Shown here one piece after another: positions 8,903 through 17,926 of a stretch of 64,000 nucleotides of DNA. Both the position numbers and the translations under genes were made by a program. Source of the stretch: Klebsiella sp. RHBSTW-00484 (lineage in GTDB: Bacteria > Pseudomonadota > Gammaproteobacteria > Enterobacterales > Enterobacteriaceae); contig NZ_CP055481.1 of NCBI RefSeq assembly GCF_013705725.1, positions 1,984,001 through 2,048,000 of the forward strand, written 5' to 3'. The first letter of the stretch is position 1. Every line of letters starts with the position of its first letter. The notes below the pieces were generated by a model. That model was not told the DNA's origin. It saw nothing but the letters and a program-made list of their open reading frames with translations, and ran no database searches.

Positions 8903-10480
8903 TTACGCGTGTTTGCTGCGCAGCACATCTGCCAGCTTCTCAGCCATCATGATGACCGTCGGATTGAGGTTAATGAGCGGAATTTCCGGCAGAATTGAAG
9001 CGTCGATGACCCACAATCCGCCGAGACCGTAAACACGACCATTTTCATCCACTACGGCATACTTGTCATGCTCAAGGCCCATCGGCACCGTTGAACAGGG
9101 GTGTTGCAACGTGCTGACCCCTTGCGCCAGCGCCTGGCGGATGGATTCCTCGTCGTCACCGACCGATGGCCCGGGATAGAGCTCCTGTTCGATCAGATCG
9201 CACAGCGGCGGCGTGCGGGCGAGCCGACGCGCCAGGCGGAAACATTCGACCATACGACGCATGTCGTCCTCATCGGTGAGATGGTTGAATGCGATCTCCG
9301 GCGCTTCGTGAGGGTCACGGCTCTTCAGGCGTACATAGCCGACCGAAGAGCAGCGCATCAGCTCCAGCCCGAGGGAAAAGGCCACGCCCGTTGGGCTGGT
9401 GTCCGCAGGCAAGAGGTGAGAAGGCGAGATGCCAATGTCCATTTCTCGCGGCGATTCGGCGAAGCTGGAGTGGGTCCACAACTGGGCCGCGACCACTGGG
9501 TGCTGCTGATCCTTGAGCTCGGCTTTGCCTGCGAAATTCATCCAGTAAAATGCGTGATCGCGCAGACGTTCACCGACCGGCGCGTCTTTTATTACGCGGA
9601 TTTCCATTTCTTTTAGATGATTACGTGGTCCCACGCCAGAACGGAGCAAAATCGCGGCTGAACCATAGGCACCAGCGCAAAGAATAATCTGCTGTCCGAA
9701 TATGAACTCGCCGCTGGCCAGCTGTACCGCGCTGGCCTGCTGTTCGGCAAATTTGAGCTTGTTCACCAGCACGCCGTGGGCGATGGTGAGATTGGGCCGC
9801 TGGCGAACTTCCCACGTCAACCATGCCATCGCAGTATTCACCCGCACCCCGTTTATCACGTTCATGGGATTGGGGCCCGCGCCGTTGTTGGTCTCAGGGT
9901 GGTTAAAATCCTCTACCTTCGCGTAGCCCAGGTTCCAGGCCGCCTCTAGCGTTGCTCGCTGAACGGGGGTAATTTCTTCCATGGTCATCTGATGAATTGG
10001 CAATGGCCCGCTTCTGCCATGAAATTCATCTTCACCGTAGTGATAGGTTTCCATCTTTTTGTAGTACGGCAGAACATCCTCGTAGCGCCAGCCGATTATT
10101 CCTTTCTTTGTGATGCGCTCAAAATCCCAAGGCAGCGCCCGGGAGGCAACCGCAGCATTGATTGCTGAGCTTCCTCCGAGCACTTTGCCTCGTGGCGTAT
10201 AAACAGGTTCCGACTGCTTGACGGGGTTGGCGTAGTAGCCCCATTCGTAACGAGGATCGCCATTGGCGGCGATAATATTGCTGTTGTAGAGCACTTCAGG
10301 GTAGCCGTGCGCATCAAACGCCGGGCCATTTTCCAGTAGCAGAACGCTGGTAGAGTCGTCTTCGCTCAGACGAGCCGCCAGCACGGCTCCTGCCGAGCCT
10401 GCGCCAATAATTATGTAGTCATACTGCGACTCGCTATTTTTATTTATCGCAATAAATTGCTTTGCAGTGAACACAGGCAT
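8903..10480 (-). CDS. GMC-family FAD oxidoreductase (first of tandem pair)
   Basis: 525 residues from the ATG at 10480, which has GGAGA about 10 bp upstream; an ATG at 10498 lacks a Shine-Dalgarno sequence. The FAD motif is IGAGSAGAVLAARLSE near residue 25. The GMC signature is KVLGGSSAINAAVASR near residue 100. The C-terminal catalytic segment is QHPCSTVPMG, followed by LNPTVIMMAEK with the second catalytic Asn. No signal peptide or membrane helix is seen, so it is probably cytoplasmic. It leads the operon GMC-GMC-LysR on the minus strand, behind a striking palindrome at 10564-10580. Substrate unknown; choline dehydrogenase (BetA) is a homologue but not the expected function without bet neighbours. 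Confidence 0.83.
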   Translation of the reverse strand: MPVFTAKQFIAINKNSESQYDYIIIGAGSAGAVLAARLSEDDSTSVLLLENGPAFDAHGYPEVLYNSNIIAANGDPRYEWGYYANPVKQSEPVYTPRGKVLGGSSAINAAVASRALPWDFERITKKGIIGWRYEDVLPYYKKMETYHYGEDEFHGRSGPLPIHQMTMEEITPVQRATLEAAWNLGYAKVEDFNHPETNNGAGPNPMNVINGVRVNTAMAWLTWEVRQRPNLTIAHGVLVNKLKFAEQQASAVQLASGEFIFGQQIILCAGAYGSAAILLRSGVGPRNHLKEMEIRVIKDAPVGERLRDHAFYWMNFAGKAELKDQQHPVVAAQLWTHSSFAESPREMDIGISPSHLLPADTSPTGVAFSLGLELMRCSSVGYVRLKSRDPHEAPEIAFNHLTDEDDMRRMVECFRLARRLARTPPLCDLIEQELYPGPSVGDDEESIRQALAQGVSTLQHPCSTVPMGLEHDKYAVVDENGRVYGLGGLWVIDASILPEIPLINLNPTVIMMAEKLADVLRSKHA

Positions 10481-10552
10481 AACAGGCAATCTCCGCATGT
10501 GGGTTTATTAGCAGAGTAGGTCGAGGATCATGCGGCGAACAGAGGCAAATTG

Positions 10553-10580
10553 ACGAATCCGGGGTTCGTAAAATACGAAC
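10553..10580. promoter_or_regulatory. Palindromic operator-like site upstream of GMC operon
   Basis: A perfect 17-bp dyad, GTTCGTA-AAA-TACGAAC, occupies 10564-10580. A further half-site ACGAA lies at 10553-10557, giving three alternating ACGAA/TTCGT half-sites 10-12 bp apart. The site falls in the 112-bp gap between the LysR gene at 10611 and the first GMC gene. It includes a T-N11-A core, as in LysR-type binding sites. Which of the two nearby LysR proteins binds it is not known. Confidence 0.5.
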
Positions 10581-10610
10581 GCCCGGGCGCTTATCTGATG
10601 AGATGGCGCG

Positions 10611-11489
10611 TCAGATCTGGCCATCAGCCTGGAGCTTTTTGATACACCCCTGTAGTAAGAATAGAGGGCTGTCGTCGACGGGGGGAGCGTTGGCGATCAG
10701 GGAAATATGTCGATAGAACGCGGGTTCGAGAGGGACTGAACGCAGCGGATGCTCCAGTGCTTTGAGCGTCAGTTCGGGGAGCTGCGCGATGCCCAGTCCC
10801 TGGCGGATAAAACTGATGGCCGTTGCCGGATGGTTGAATTCATATTTAATCTCGGGCGTAATATTGTGCTCTTTAAATAACGCCATAATACTTAGCTCAT
10901 AGCGGCCTGTACTGGTAATTAACGGCTCGCTGAAGAGATCTTCAAGCTTTACGGAGTCGCGCTGTGCAAACGGGTGGTTTTCCGGAACCACGACGGTGAA
11001 TTTATCTTCGTAGACCGGGAGGGAATACATATTGGGTACCGGAGAGTGAACAAAACCAATATCAATTTTATCCTGGCGCAGGGATTCAATAATTTCCGTA
11101 CTGTTGGCTTCGTGGGGAATAATTTTAATCTGCGGGTAGTATGTTTCAAAATAGCGCACTACCTGCGGTAAAATACAGGCGCAAATACTGGGGAAGCAGC
11201 CAATACGCAGTAATCGTAACGGCGACTGTTTTTCCTGTTCGGCGATTTCTTTCACCGCGTTGACCTCATGCGCCAGCCGTCGCAGATGGGAGACAATCCG
11301 TTCACCGACCGCCGTTAGCGCGATGGCCTTTCGCCGCTCGCGTACCACAATTACGACTCCCAGCTCCTCTTCCAGTGCATTAATCGCCTGACTGACGGCT
11401 GATTGAGTCATGTGCAGGCGTTTTCCCGCCTCGGTAAACCCGCCGCATTCAAGCACCATGAGTAGAGCGTTTATCTGTGTTATGGTCAT
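10611..11489 (-). CDS. LysR-family regulator divergent from MFS gene
   Basis: 292 residues: an N-terminal helix-turn-helix (KRLHMTQSAVSQAINALEEE near residues 22-42) and a periplasmic-binding-like effector domain (LLRIGCFPSICACILP near residue 92, DIGFVHSPV near 142, AISFIRQGLGIAQLP near 230). It is closest to the CynR/CbbR/CysB-like branch of LysR proteins. It is transcribed away from the MFS gene at 11674, the usual arrangement for a LysR protein controlling its divergent neighbour. The GMC operon lies 112 bp downstream on the same strand. No clear Shine-Dalgarno sequence precedes the ATG. Confidence 0.87.
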   Translation of the reverse strand: MTITQINALLMVLECGGFTEAGKRLHMTQSAVSQAINALEEELGVVIVVRERRKAIALTAVGERIVSHLRRLAHEVNAVKEIAEQEKQSPLRLLRIGCFPSICACILPQVVRYFETYYPQIKIIPHEANSTEIIESLRQDKIDIGFVHSPVPNMYSLPVYEDKFTVVVPENHPFAQRDSVKLEDLFSEPLITSTGRYELSIMALFKEHNITPEIKYEFNHPATAISFIRQGLGIAQLPELTLKALEHPLRSVPLEPAFYRHISLIANAPPVDDSPLFLLQGCIKKLQADGQI

Positions 11490-11525
11490 TAGTGATTTCT
11501 AATCAAAGTCATTAATATGATTAAT
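11488..11525. promoter_or_regulatory. LysR operator candidates in divergent promoter region
   Basis: The 184-bp gap between the LysR gene and the MFS gene is AT-rich. It contains ATTAG-N6-CTAAT at 11488-11503, overlapping the LysR start codon, and ATTAA-TATGA-TTAAT at 11511-11525. Both are short dyads of the kind LysR proteins bind. Close to the LysR start, they would suit autorepression and activation of the divergent MFS gene. This is inferred from pattern and position only. Confidence 0.35.
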
Positions 11526-11673
11526 TTTACTAATGTAATGTATTTTCATATAATTTTTCAACAAGCTTAATCACAAAATCACGTACGCAATCATCTGTGT
11601 CGATAGTCTACTTATCCGTTAGATATCGATGATGAATGTGATGCTACGCGCCGTATAAATAGGGTGCTTATCG

Positions 11674-12864
11674 ATGAAAGAGAAATTATGGACGAAAGAT
11701 TTTTGGGCAATAACTATTATTAGTTTTATTATCTTCTTTGTTTTCTATGTGCAGCTAACGCTGCTTCCTATTTATATTGCCGACAATTTGCATGCCACCG
11801 CTGACAAAGCCGGACTGCTGGTAACCTGTTTTCTGATCGCGGCGATTATTATTCGCCCGTTTGCCGGGCAGTGGGTAGGGAAATATTCGAATAAAACGGT
11901 TCTGATGCTTTCTTCTCTGGCCTTTTTGGTAGTGACTGCGTTATATCCGCTTTGCCATTCTATCGAAGCATTGCTATTTATTCGCGCGCTTCATGGGATC
12001 ACTTTTGGGGTGATAACAACGGTGAAGGGGACGATTTCTGCGCGGTTAATACCGGCCTCCCGACGTGGAGAGGGCATCAGTTTTTTCTCATTAGCGATGG
12101 GTCTGGCGATGGTGGTGGGACCGTGGATCGGTCTGAATATGGCGCGGCATAGCGCCTATATTGAAGCGTTCTGGTTGTGCACCGGCGTCTCGATTGTCAG
12201 CATCGTGTTGGCGCTGATTGTGGCCGTGCCGCCGGTGATTCGCCATGCCGATGGTTCAAAACCGAAGCTGGGTTTTGCTGCTATGTTCGATCGCGCAGCC
12301 ATGCCGTTTGCCCTGGTCACCTTCTTTATGACCTTTGCCTACGCTGGCGTTTCTGCTTTCCTTGCCCTGTATGCCCGCGAATTAGATCTGATGGCCGCTG
12401 CGAGTAATTTTCTGCTGTGCTATGCCATATTTCTGATGATCTGCCGTGCCTTCACCGGTAACGTCTGTGATAAAAAGGGGCCGAAGTATGTGGTTTATCC
12501 CTGCCTGTTCGCATTCACTGTAGGCCTGGTGGTGCTGGGCTATACCCACGGCAGTATCACCATGGTTTTATCTGGTGCGCTGATTGGCATTGGCTACGGT
12601 TCCGTTACGCCAATATTCCAGACGCAGATCATCAGTTCGGTAGAGCCGCATAAAATCGGCGTGGCGAACTCACTGTTTTTTAATGCAATGGATGCGGGAC
12701 TGGCGTTGGGCGCTTTCGTTATGGGCTTGATGGTGGAGGGCGCGGGCTATCGTTCAATTTATCTGATGGGGGCGGTACTGGTGGTGCTTGCCGGCGCGCT
12801 GTATATCCTGCAGATGAAAAAACGCGGCGACGTTGAGCTGGTCTCCGCGCACGAAGTACATTAA
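11674..12864 (+). CDS. MFS transporter, substrate unknown
   Basis: 396 residues with 12 predicted membrane helices of the major facilitator superfamily. The motif between helices 2 and 3, IIRPFAGQWVGKYSNKTVL, fits the G-X-X-X-D/N-R/K pattern loosely. The second half has the repeat VCDKKGPKYVVYP. Resemblance is to the YwoG/YfkF-like uncharacterised branch rather than to sugar or drug subfamilies of known role. The ATG follows AGGG at 9 bp. It stands divergent to a LysR gene and may carry the substrate or product of the nearby GMC enzymes, but no sequence feature proves that. Confidence 0.82.
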   Translation: MKEKLWTKDFWAITIISFIIFFVFYVQLTLLPIYIADNLHATADKAGLLVTCFLIAAIIIRPFAGQWVGKYSNKTVLMLSSLAFLVVTALYPLCHSIEALLFIRALHGITFGVITTVKGTISARLIPASRRGEGISFFSLAMGLAMVVGPWIGLNMARHSAYIEAFWLCTGVSIVSIVLALIVAVPPVIRHADGSKPKLGFAAMFDRAAMPFALVTFFMTFAYAGVSAFLALYARELDLMAAASNFLLCYAIFLMICRAFTGNVCDKKGPKYVVYPCLFAFTVGLVVLGYTHGSITMVLSGALIGIGYGSVTPIFQTQIISSVEPHKIGVANSLFFNAMDAGLALGAFVMGLMVEGAGYRSIYLMGAVLVVLAGALYILQMKKRGDVELVSAHEVH

Positions 12865-13009
12865 GAGCCTACCCACCAGAGCTATTTCACTTGCCATTTT
12901 GGACTCGGGCAGTGCTCGCAATCCTAACGTACTAAATGTACGCTCCGGTTTCTGCGCGCTGTCCGAGCCCAAACTGTCTGCGCCAATAACGCCTGTTCGG
13001 CCAGGCTCT
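12864..13009. repeat. 146-bp imperfect palindromic intergenic repeat
   Basis: The segment begins AGAGCCT and ends AGGCTCT. Its middle forms a long stem in which CTCGGGCAGTGCTCGCA pairs with CTGCGCGCTGTCCGAG through mismatches, around a small loop between CGTAC and GTACG. It fills the whole gap between the MFS stop codon and yfaE and touches the MFS stop. The pattern resembles dispersed palindromic repeats of enterobacteria; I cannot name the family. It may also serve as a terminator for the two convergent genes. Confidence 0.6.
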
Positions 13010-13014
13010 AAGCA

Positions 13015-13269
13015 TTACATCTCAATTTCAATATCCCCTTTTGCCCGGCAGCAGCAGGGCAAAATCTCTCCCGGCTGGATAAACGCCAGCGGCTCGGTTA
13101 GCCAGTCAACCTGACCGGCAACCAGCCGCGTGCGGCAGGAACCGCAGTAACCTTCGCGGCACTGATATTCCACGTCGATATTATGCGATTCCAGGGCTGC
13201 GAGCAGCGAAGGGTGCTCATCCTGACACTCAAGGCGAGTGTCAGAAATCTTCAAAAAAATGCGTTTCAT
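13015..13269 (-). CDS. yfaE: YfaE, 2Fe-2S ferredoxin that maintains NrdB
   Basis: 84 residues, the length of E. coli YfaE, and closely similar. The plant-type ferredoxin cluster motif CREGYCGSC appears near residues 37-45, with the fourth cysteine in LPCCCRAKG near the C-terminus. It supplies electrons to rebuild the diferric-tyrosyl radical cofactor of class Ia ribonucleotide reductase. Its ATG overlaps the nrdB stop codon (ATGA), so it ends the nrdA-nrdB-yfaE operon. Confidence 0.95.
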   Translation of the reverse strand: MKRIFLKISDTRLECQDEHPSLLAALESHNIDVEYQCREGYCGSCRTRLVAGQVDWLTEPLAFIQPGEILPCCCRAKGDIEIEM

Positions 13270-14399
13270 CAGAGCTGGAAGTTACTCAGATCGTCAGCAT
13301 CGACTTCTGCATCGATTTGTCCGACCAGATAAGAACTGACTTCTACTTCCTGCGGGGCAACCTGTACGTTATCGGACACCAGCCAGGTGTTGATCCACGG
13401 GATCGGGTTGGAGCGGGTCTGGAACGGCAGATCGAGACCGACCGCCTGCATGCGAATGTTGGTGATGTATTCGACGTACTGGCACAGAATATCTTTATTC
13501 AGGCCGATCATCGAACCGTCGCGGAACAGATAATCTGCCCACTCTTTCTCCTGCTGGGCCGCCAGGACAAACAGGTCATAGCACTCCTGCTTGCACTCTT
13601 CGGCGATTTCCGCCATTTCCGGGTCATCGACGCCAGAACGCAGCAGGTTCAGCATATGCTGGGTGCCGGTCAGGTGCAGCGCTTCGTCACGGGCAATCAG
13701 GCGGATAATCTTGGCATTCCCTTCCATCAGCTTGCGCTCGGCGAAGGCGAAGGAGCAGGCGAAGCTGACGTAGAAGCGGATGGCTTCCAGGGCGTTAACG
13801 CTCATCAGGCAGATATAGAGTTTCTTTTTCAGCTCGCGCAGGTTAACGGTGATGGTTTTACCGTTAACGCTGTGCGTACCTTCACCCAGCAGATGCCAGT
13901 AGCTGGTTAGCTCGATCAATTCATCGTAATAGCTGGAGATCCCTTCCGCGCGTTTCTGAATCTGCTCGTTGGTGACGATATCGTCAAACACCACCGCCGG
14001 ATCGTTGACGATATTACGGATGATGTGGGTGTAGGAGCGCGAGTGGATCGTTTCCGAAAACGCCCAGGTTTCAACCCAGGTTTCCAGTTCCGGAATTGAA
14101 ATCAGCGGCAGCAGAGCGACGTTCGGGCTGCGGCCCTGGATGGAGTCGAGCAGCGTCTGATACTTCAGGTTGCTGATGAAGATATGTTTTTCATGCTCCG
14201 GCAGCGCCTGGTAGTCGATACGGTCGCGGGAAACGTCAACTTCTTCCGGACGCCAGAAGAAGGAGAGCTGCTTTTCAATCAGCTTTTCGAAGATGTCATA
14301 TTTTTGCTGATCGTAGCGGGCGACGTTCACCGGTTGACCAAAAAACATCGGCTCAAGCAGCTGATCGTTTTTAGTCTGTGAGAAAGTGGTATATGCCAT
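13269..14399 (-). CDS. nrdB: NrdB, ribonucleotide reductase class Ia beta subunit
   Basis: 376 residues starting [14 protein letters not shown], identical in start and length to E. coli NrdB. It holds the diiron centre and the tyrosyl radical. Visible are the radical tyrosine segment [10 protein letters not shown] (Tyr122 of E. coli) and iron ligand segments [14 protein letters not shown] and [14 protein letters not shown]. The C-terminal tail DDLSNFQL binds NrdA. The frame is open for 13 codons upstream through a REP element; the ATG at 14399 is the family start. Second gene of the nrd operon. Confidence 0.97.
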   Translation of the reverse strand: MAYTTFSQTKNDQLLEPMFFGQPVNVARYDQQKYDIFEKLIEKQLSFFWRPEEVDVSRDRIDYQALPEHEKHIFISNLKYQTLLDSIQGRSPNVALLPLISIPELETWVETWAFSETIHSRSYTHIIRNIVNDPAVVFDDIVTNEQIQKRAEGISSYYDELIELTSYWHLLGEGTHSVNGKTITVNLRELKKKLYICLMSVNALEAIRFYVSFACSFAFAERKLMEGNAKIIRLIARDEALHLTGTQHMLNLLRSGVDDPEMAEIAEECKQECYDLFVLAAQQEKEWADYLFRDGSMIGLNKDILCQYVEYITNIRMQAVGLDLPFQTRSNPIPWINTWLVSDNVQVAPQEVEVSSYLVGQIDAEVDADDLSNFQL

Positions 14400-14425
14400 T
14401 GAAGTGAGTCCTGTTGAGATTGTAT

Positions 14426-14493
14426 TGCCCGGCGGCACTTCGTTTGCCGGGCCTACAAAACCGTAGGCCGGGTAAGCGTAGCGCCACCCGGCA
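14426..14493. repeat. Pair of inverted REP elements (BIME) between nrdA and nrdB
   Basis: Two REP palindromes in opposite orientation, TGCCCGGCGGCACTTCG and GGGTAAGCGTAGCGCCACCC, each with the GCCGGG/CCCGGC stem and the GCCTAC/GTAGGC tails facing each other across about 6 bp. It lies inside an operon, in the nrdA-nrdB spacer, where it could affect mRNA stability or relative expression of the two subunits. Confidence 0.85.
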
Positions 14494-14500
14494 AAATAAC

Positions 14501-16786
14501 TTAGATCTTACATGCGCCGCTTTCGCAGCCATCGTCCTGAATGGACGGCGCCAGGTCATCCTGGGCATCTTCCGCGCCATCACGGGTGTTGTGATAGTAC
14601 AGAGTTTTCACGCCGAATTTATAGGCATTGAGCAAGTCTTTCAGCAACTGCTGCATCGGCACTTTCCCGGATGGGAAACGCGTCGGGTCGTAGTTGGTGT
14701 TGGCAGAAATCGACTGGTCGATAAACTTCTGCATGATACCCACCAGCTGTAAATAACCATCGTTGCCCGGCATTTCCCACAGCAGCTCGTAGCCGTTCTG
14801 CAATTTTTCGTAGTCCGGCACTACCTGGCGCAAGATCCCGTCTTTCGACGCTTTGATGCTGACGTGGCCGCGCGGCGGTTCAATGCCGTTAGTGGCGTTG
14901 GAGATCTGCGAAGAGGTCTCGGACGGCATCAGTGCGGAGAGCGTGGAGTTACGCAGGCCGTGTGTTTTGATTGATTCGCGCAGGGCTTCCCAGTCGTAGT
15001 GCAGAGATTCGCTGACGATAGCATCGAGATCTTTTTTATAGGTATCGATCGGCAGAATGCCTTTCGCATAGGTGGTTTCGTTAAACCACGGACATGCGCC
15101 CTGCTCGATAGCCAGCTCGTTAGAAGCTTTCAGCAGGTAATACTGAATGGCTTCGAACGTTTTGTGCGTCAGGTTGTTGGCGCTGCCGTCGGAGTAGCGT
15201 TTGCCGTGCTTCGCCAGATAGTAGGCGAAGTTAATCACGCCAATGCCCAGCGTACGACGACCCATGGCGCCGCGTTTGGCTGCCGGGATCGGGTAGTCCT
15301 GGTAATCAAGCAGGGCATCCAGGGCGCGAACCGCCAGCACCGCCAGATCTTCCAGCTCATCGAGGCTATCAATTACGCCAAGGTTAAAAGCGGACAGGGT
15401 GCACAGCGCGATTTCGCCATTTTCGTCGTTAACGTCTTCCAGCGGCTTGGTCGGCAGAGCGATTTCCAGGCACAGGTTGGATTGACGCACCGGCGCGACA
15501 GTCGGGTCAAATGGGCTATGGGTGTTGCAGTGATCAACGTTCTGGATATAGATACGGCCAGTAGAAGCACGTTCCTGCATCATCAGTGAGAACAGTTCAA
15601 CGGCTTTGATACGCTGTTTGCGGATGCTGGTGTCTTGCTCATATTGGGTGTACAGACGCTCGAACTCGTCCTGATCGGCGAAGAACGCGTCGTACAGACC
15701 CGGAACGTCGGATGGGCTGAACAGGGTGATATCTCCGCCTTTCAGCAAGCGGGTGTACATCAGCTTGTTGATCTGCACGCCGTAATCCATGTGACGAACG
15801 CGGTTAGCGTCGGTACCACGGTTATTTTTCAGTACCAGCAGGCTTTCGACTTCCAGATGCCACATCGGGTAGAAGAGGGTTGCCGCACCGCCGCGCACGC
15901 CGCCCTGAGAGCAGGATTTCACTGCAGTCTGGAAATGTTTATAGAATGGGATACAACCGGTGTGGAACGCTTCGCCGCCGCGGATCGGGCTGCCTAGCGC
16001 ACGAATGCGGCCAGCGTTAATACCGATACCCGCACGCTGAGAAACGTATTTCACAATCGCGCTGGAGGTGGCATTGATGGAATCCAGGCTGTCACCGCAC
16101 TCGATCAGAACGCAGGAGCTGAACTGGCGAGTTGGGGTGCGCACGCCGGACATAATCGGCGTAGGCAGCGAGATTTTAAAGGTCGACACCGCATCATAGA
16201 AACGCTTCACGTAGTCCAGACGGGTTGCGCGCGGATAGTTAGAAAACAGGCATGCGGCGACCAGAATGTACAGGAACTGCGCGCTTTCGTAGATCTCGCC
16301 GGTGACGCGGTTCTGTACCAGGTATTTCCCTTCCAGTTGCTTAACCGCAGCATAGGAGAAGGTCATATCACGATCGTGCTCGATGAACGAATCCATCTGC
16401 TTGAACTCTTCTTCCGTGTAGTCTTCCAGCAGATGAGTATCGTATTTGCCGTTTTTCACCATCTTCGACACATGATCGAACAGCGCTGGCGGCTCAAACT
16501 GGCCGTAGGCTTTTTTACGCAGATGGAAAATCGCCAGACGCGCGGCGAGATACTGGTAATCCGGTGCCTCGCGGGAGATAAGGTCCGCAGCGGCTTTAAT
16601 AATAGTTTCGTGAATATCGGCGGTTTTGATGCCGTCATAGAACTGAATGTGTGAACGCAGTTCTACCTGAGAAATCGAAACGTTATTCAGTCCTTCTGCC
16701 GCCCAATCCAGCACGCGGTGGATTTTGTCGAGATTGATGCGCTCGGTGCTACCGTCACGCTTTGTCACCAGCAGACTCTGATTCAT
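14501..16786 (-). CDS. nrdA: NrdA, ribonucleotide reductase class Ia alpha subunit
   Basis: 761 residues beginning [21 protein letters not shown], equal in length to E. coli NrdA. An N-terminal ATP-cone (residues 5-95) senses dATP/ATP. The catalytic barrel contains [11 protein letters not shown] (redox Cys225), the [10 protein letters not shown] region with the active-site Cys439 and Glu441, and Cys462. The C-terminal CESGACKI carries the thioredoxin/glutaredoxin-accepting cysteine pair. It makes dNDPs from NDPs. The ORF extends 51 codons further upstream, but that stretch is the promoter with DnaA and NrdR boxes. Confidence 0.97.
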   Translation of the reverse strand: MNQSLLVTKRDGSTERINLDKIHRVLDWAAEGLNNVSISQVELRSHIQFYDGIKTADIHETIIKAAADLISREAPDYQYLAARLAIFHLRKKAYGQFEPPALFDHVSKMVKNGKYDTHLLEDYTEEEFKQMDSFIEHDRDMTFSYAAVKQLEGKYLVQNRVTGEIYESAQFLYILVAACLFSNYPRATRLDYVKRFYDAVSTFKISLPTPIMSGVRTPTRQFSSCVLIECGDSLDSINATSSAIVKYVSQRAGIGINAGRIRALGSPIRGGEAFHTGCIPFYKHFQTAVKSCSQGGVRGGAATLFYPMWHLEVESLLVLKNNRGTDANRVRHMDYGVQINKLMYTRLLKGGDITLFSPSDVPGLYDAFFADQDEFERLYTQYEQDTSIRKQRIKAVELFSLMMQERASTGRIYIQNVDHCNTHSPFDPTVAPVRQSNLCLEIALPTKPLEDVNDENGEIALCTLSAFNLGVIDSLDELEDLAVLAVRALDALLDYQDYPIPAAKRGAMGRRTLGIGVINFAYYLAKHGKRYSDGSANNLTHKTFEAIQYYLLKASNELAIEQGACPWFNETTYAKGILPIDTYKKDLDAIVSESLHYDWEALRESIKTHGLRNSTLSALMPSETSSQISNATNGIEPPRGHVSIKASKDGILRQVVPDYEKLQNGYELLWEMPGNDGYLQLVGIMQKFIDQSISANTNYDPTRFPSGKVPMQQLLKDLLNAYKFGVKTLYYHNTRDGAEDAQDDLAPSIQDDGCESGACKI

Positions 16787-16824
16787 GTGGATTATACCTG
16801 TCCGTGAAAGAAAATATCCCCCAC

Positions 16825-16863
16825 TTATCCACAGATAGCCGTTGTGACTAACTCTGTGGATAA
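16825..16863 (-). promoter_or_regulatory. Inverted pair of DnaA boxes upstream of nrdA
   Basis: A perfect DnaA box TTATCCACA lies at 16825-16833 and a second perfect one on the opposite strand (read TGTGGATAA) at 16855-16863. They lie about 40-75 bp upstream of the nrdA start codon, as in E. coli, where DnaA links ribonucleotide reductase expression to replication initiation. Confidence 0.8.
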
Positions 16864-16909
16864 ATACTATATGTAGGGGGTGGTCGATAAAAGAAACGCT
16901 ATATGGTGA
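16864..16909 (-). promoter_or_regulatory. Tandem NrdR boxes upstream of nrdA
   Basis: Two NrdR-like boxes, ATACTATATGTAGGGG at 16864-16879 and AAACGCTATATGGTGA at 16894-16909, share the CTATAT core and are spaced 30 bp apart, close to three helical turns. NrdR represses nrd operons through paired boxes of this kind. The rest of the 344-bp gene-free stretch 16787-17130 is AT-rich; apart from these boxes, the DnaA boxes and the ubiG terminator I see nothing further in it. Confidence 0.65.
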
Positions 16910-17077
16910 GTATTCTAGTAAGGATTCTTTTGAGTACAAGAGTTGATTTTGAGGTTAAATTGAGGTTGCGGAAGCGTAATGATCGCCAAGTCCACGCCAC
17001 ATAAGGCCTGGAAGAGATGTCAATAAATCAGAAAAAAAAATGAAAATTTGATCGAGTGCTGATTTCTTCATCGCAAG

Positions 17078-17103
17078 AAAAAATCACGCGGCTTGATGCC
17101 GCG
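17078..17103 (-). terminator. Terminator of ubiG
   Basis: On the minus strand CGCGGC, a five-base loop and GCCGCG are followed by TGATTTTTTC. It lies 28 bp past the ubiG stop codon. A standard Rho-independent signal. Confidence 0.8.
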
Positions 17104-17130
17104 CAATCATCATAAGAAAAGCAGCTGACG

Positions 17131-17859
17131 TTATGCGCTTTTGGCTGTTGTATGCAACATATAGTTAACATCAACGCCGGGTGCCAGCTTGAAGGTGTTG
17201 GTCAGTGGATTGTAATGCAGGCCGGTAATATGCTGCTCTTTCAGAATAGTCTGATCAATCCAACCAATCAGCTCCGCAGGTTTAATGAATTTCTTCACGT
17301 CATGGGTTCCTTTTGGCACCATCTTCATAACGTACTCAGCACCCACCACCGCCATTAGCCACGCTTTACCGTTACGGTTAATCGTGGAGAAGAAGACCTG
17401 GCCGCCAGGTTTTACTAATCGCGCGCAGGCGTGAACTACGGATTGCGGATTAGGGACATGCTCCAGCATCTCCATACAGGTGACGACGTCATACTGCTGA
17501 GCGTGCTTCGCCGCGTGCTCTTCAACCGTTTCCTGGACATAGGTGACCTGAATTCCGCTCTCCAGCGCATGCAGTTTGGCGACCTGTAGCGGTTCAAAAC
17601 CCATATCCAGGCCGGTCACCGTTGCGCCTTCGCGCGCCATGCTCTCCGCAAGGATGCCGCCGCCGCAGCCGACATCGAGCACTTTTTTGCCGAACAGGCC
17701 GCCGGAACGCTCTGCTATATAGCCTAGACGCAGGGGGTTGATGCGATGTAATGGCTTGAACTCGCCCTCTAAATCCCACCAGCGCGATGCGACAGCTTCA
17801 AATTTGGCGATTTCATTATGATCAACGTTGGGGGCCACCGACGGTTTTTCGGCATTCAT
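17131..17859 (-). CDS. ubiG: UbiG, ubiquinone biosynthesis O-methyltransferase
   Basis: 242 residues (E. coli 240). A class I SAM-dependent methyltransferase with motif [17 protein letters not shown] near residues 62-77 and motif II around [13 protein letters not shown] near 125-140. It performs both O-methylations in ubiquinone synthesis. The ATG follows AAGGAG. It is divergent from gyrA, with an ERIC repeat filling most of the gap, the same pairing as in E. coli. Confidence 0.96.
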   Translation of the reverse strand: MNAEKPSVAPNVDHNEIAKFEAVASRWWDLEGEFKPLHRINPLRLGYIAERSGGLFGKKVLDVGCGGGILAESMAREGATVTGLDMGFEPLQVAKLHALESGIQVTYVQETVEEHAAKHAQQYDVVTCMEMLEHVPNPQSVVHACARLVKPGGQVFFSTINRNGKAWLMAVVGAEYVMKMVPKGTHDVKKFIKPAELIGWIDQTILKEQHITGLHYNPLTNTFKLAPGVDVNYMLHTTAKSA

Positions 17860-17926
17860 GGGCGCTTTTACTCCTTTTCAGTTCAGACCCGCGAGTATAT
17901 CAGCAGACCGCCGTGAATAAACCGTA

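Noticed and set aside
16787..16939. 51-codon N-terminal extension of nrdA
   Set aside because: It covers DnaA and NrdR boxes and is not conserved protein sequence.
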